Source: Alphaproteobacteria bacterium
GTDB lineage: Bacteria; Pseudomonadota; Alphaproteobacteria; BOG-932; Roseiterribacteraceae
Direction: 5' to 3'
Assembly (NCBI GenBank): GCA_903970575.1
Contig: CAJCJC010000097.1
Location: 1 to 5,561, forward strand
DNA length: 5,561 nt
Position 1 is the first letter of the stretch. Each line of letters opens with the position of its first letter. A program made the position numbers and the translations under genes. The notes below the pieces were generated by a model that saw nothing but the letters and a program-made list of their open reading frames with translations, had not been told where the DNA came from and searched no databases. Positions 4,979 through 5,561 of the stretch are shown here, piece by piece.

Positions 4979-5561
4979 TCAAGACAGCACGACCTTAGTC
5001 CCCTCGAAATCGAAGCGGAACCGAACCTCCTCCAGCCCGGCATTCGTCATTTCGTGGCGCAATTTCGCTCTGTCCGTGGCGTAGAACATCAAAAATCCGC
5101 CACCCCCGGCGCCCACCAGCTTCCCGCCGATGGCTCCGTTGCGCATGCCAAGCTCGTACCATTCGTCGATCTTAGGGTTGCTCATACCGCCGGAACGACG
5201 CTTTTTATGCTCCCAATGCTCGTGCATCAGCGCGCCGAACTCGCTCGTCCGTCCCGCCTCCAGCGCCTCTTTGCTGCGGTACCCCAATGTCTTCACATAG
5301 TCGAGGTTGGCCAACATATCCGCGTCGCTCTTTTGCGACTTGACATGCTGATCCTTCAGAATGCCGCTGGCGCTGCGCGAAAACCCGGTGAAGAACAGCA
5401 GCAGATTGTCCTCAAGGTCGAACATCGTATCCATCGAGACCCGCAACGGCTCCGCGGTAACCCGATCGTCCTTGTGAAACGTAAAGCAGGTCACGCCCCC
5501 ATACGCCGCGATATATTGGTCCTGTTTCCCGATCGGCTCGCCCAATCGCTCCAGCTCAATG
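4979..5561 (-). CDS. hddA: D-glycero-alpha-D-manno-heptose 7-phosphate kinase (GHMP family), C-terminal part
   Basis: The gene runs off the right edge; 193 residues are visible, roughly the C-terminal 55% of a ~340-residue GHMP kinase. It phosphorylates heptose 7-phosphate at C1 to give the alpha-1,7-bisphosphate, using ATP. The visible part begins IELERLGEPIGKQDQY, where the QDQY segment is characteristic of HddA-like kinases. It ends with GHMP motif 3, KLVGAGGGGFLMFY, a glycine-rich loop that packs by the phosphate site. The ATP-binding motif 2 (PxGLGSSS type) must lie upstream and outside the window. The frame continues to the edge, so no start is assigned; a TTG at 5545 lies mid-domain. 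It is the first visible gene of the operon, 13 bases before the nucleotidyltransferase. Pairing with that enzyme and with gmhA/gmhB-like genes separates it from fucose or mevalonate GHMP kinases. Confidence 0.86.
   Translation of the reverse strand, partial: IELERLGEPIGKQDQYIAAYGGVTCFTFHKDDRVTAEPLRVSMDTMFDLEDNLLLFFTGFSRSASGILKDQHVKSQKSDADMLANLDYVKTLGYRSKEALEAGRTSEFGALMHEHWEHKKRRSGGMSNPKIDEWYELGMRNGAIGGKLVGAGGGGFLMFYATDRAKLRHEMTNAGLEEVRFRFDFEGTKVVLS

Noticed and set aside
4966..5043. Upstream extension of the nucleotidyltransferase start
   Set aside because: It would add 26 residues before the nucleotide loop and overlap the kinase gene; ATG 4965 gives the normal N-terminus.
1..5561. tRNA, rRNA, CRISPR array, transposase gene or integrase
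   Set aside because: No cloverleaf-like segment, spaced direct-repeat array or recombinase/transposase motif was seen on either strand.

Overview
The window joins two unrelated blocks that converge near position 2400. The high GC content, densely overlapping genes, a 'HPRWP...GGRF ... GIGHN' linker and an intergenic palindrome of the 'ATTGCGAGGAGCGAAGC' type all suggest an alphaproteobacterium, probably from the Hyphomicrobiales (rhizobial/methylotroph relatives). This assignment is from memory of similar proteins and repeats and is not proven here.

Plus strand, 1-2371 (accessory block). A reading frame open from the first base encodes the C-terminal 305 residues of a large or phage-derived protein. 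It ends in an HNH-like nuclease tip (HH...E...N...KH...WY). Its stop codon overlaps the start of a 122-residue HEAT-like, DUF2019-like protein, as expected for a toxin and its immunity protein. A decayed second copy of the toxin's last ~25 codons (1299-1531) follows, split by about 150 bp that contain a palindromic repeat. Directly behind it lies a second, complete 122-residue immunity paralogue about 66% identical to the first. This is the layout of an orphan toxin-tail/immunity module stacked behind an active one. A separate small gene (2045-2371) for a one-helix membrane protein of unknown role follows, with a strong ribosome binding site. The gap 1897-2032 holds nothing I can call.

Minus strand, 5561-2416 (sugar-nucleotide operon). 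Read in its own direction, the order is a heptose 7-phosphate kinase (hddA-like, 5' end outside the window), a sugar-1-phosphate nucleotidyltransferase (hddC-like), a SIS-domain phosphoheptose isomerase (gmhA-like), a zinc-type HAD heptose bisphosphate phosphatase (gmhB), and a transaldolase. The last four are linked by 4-base stop/start overlaps. Together they predict sedoheptulose 7-phosphate -> heptose 7-phosphate -> 1,7-bisphosphate -> heptose 1-phosphate -> NDP- (probably GDP-) D-glycero-alpha-D-manno-heptose for a surface glycan. The transaldolase could supply or recycle sedoheptulose 7-phosphate. The promoter lies beyond the right edge; a possible terminator lies between the convergent blocks.

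The most notable points are the stacked immunity module with its repeat-split toxin relic, the sharp GC drop at the toxin tip, the transaldolase coupled to the heptose genes, an isomerase with altered active-site motifs, and an AT-rich patch inside the nucleotidyltransferase gene.
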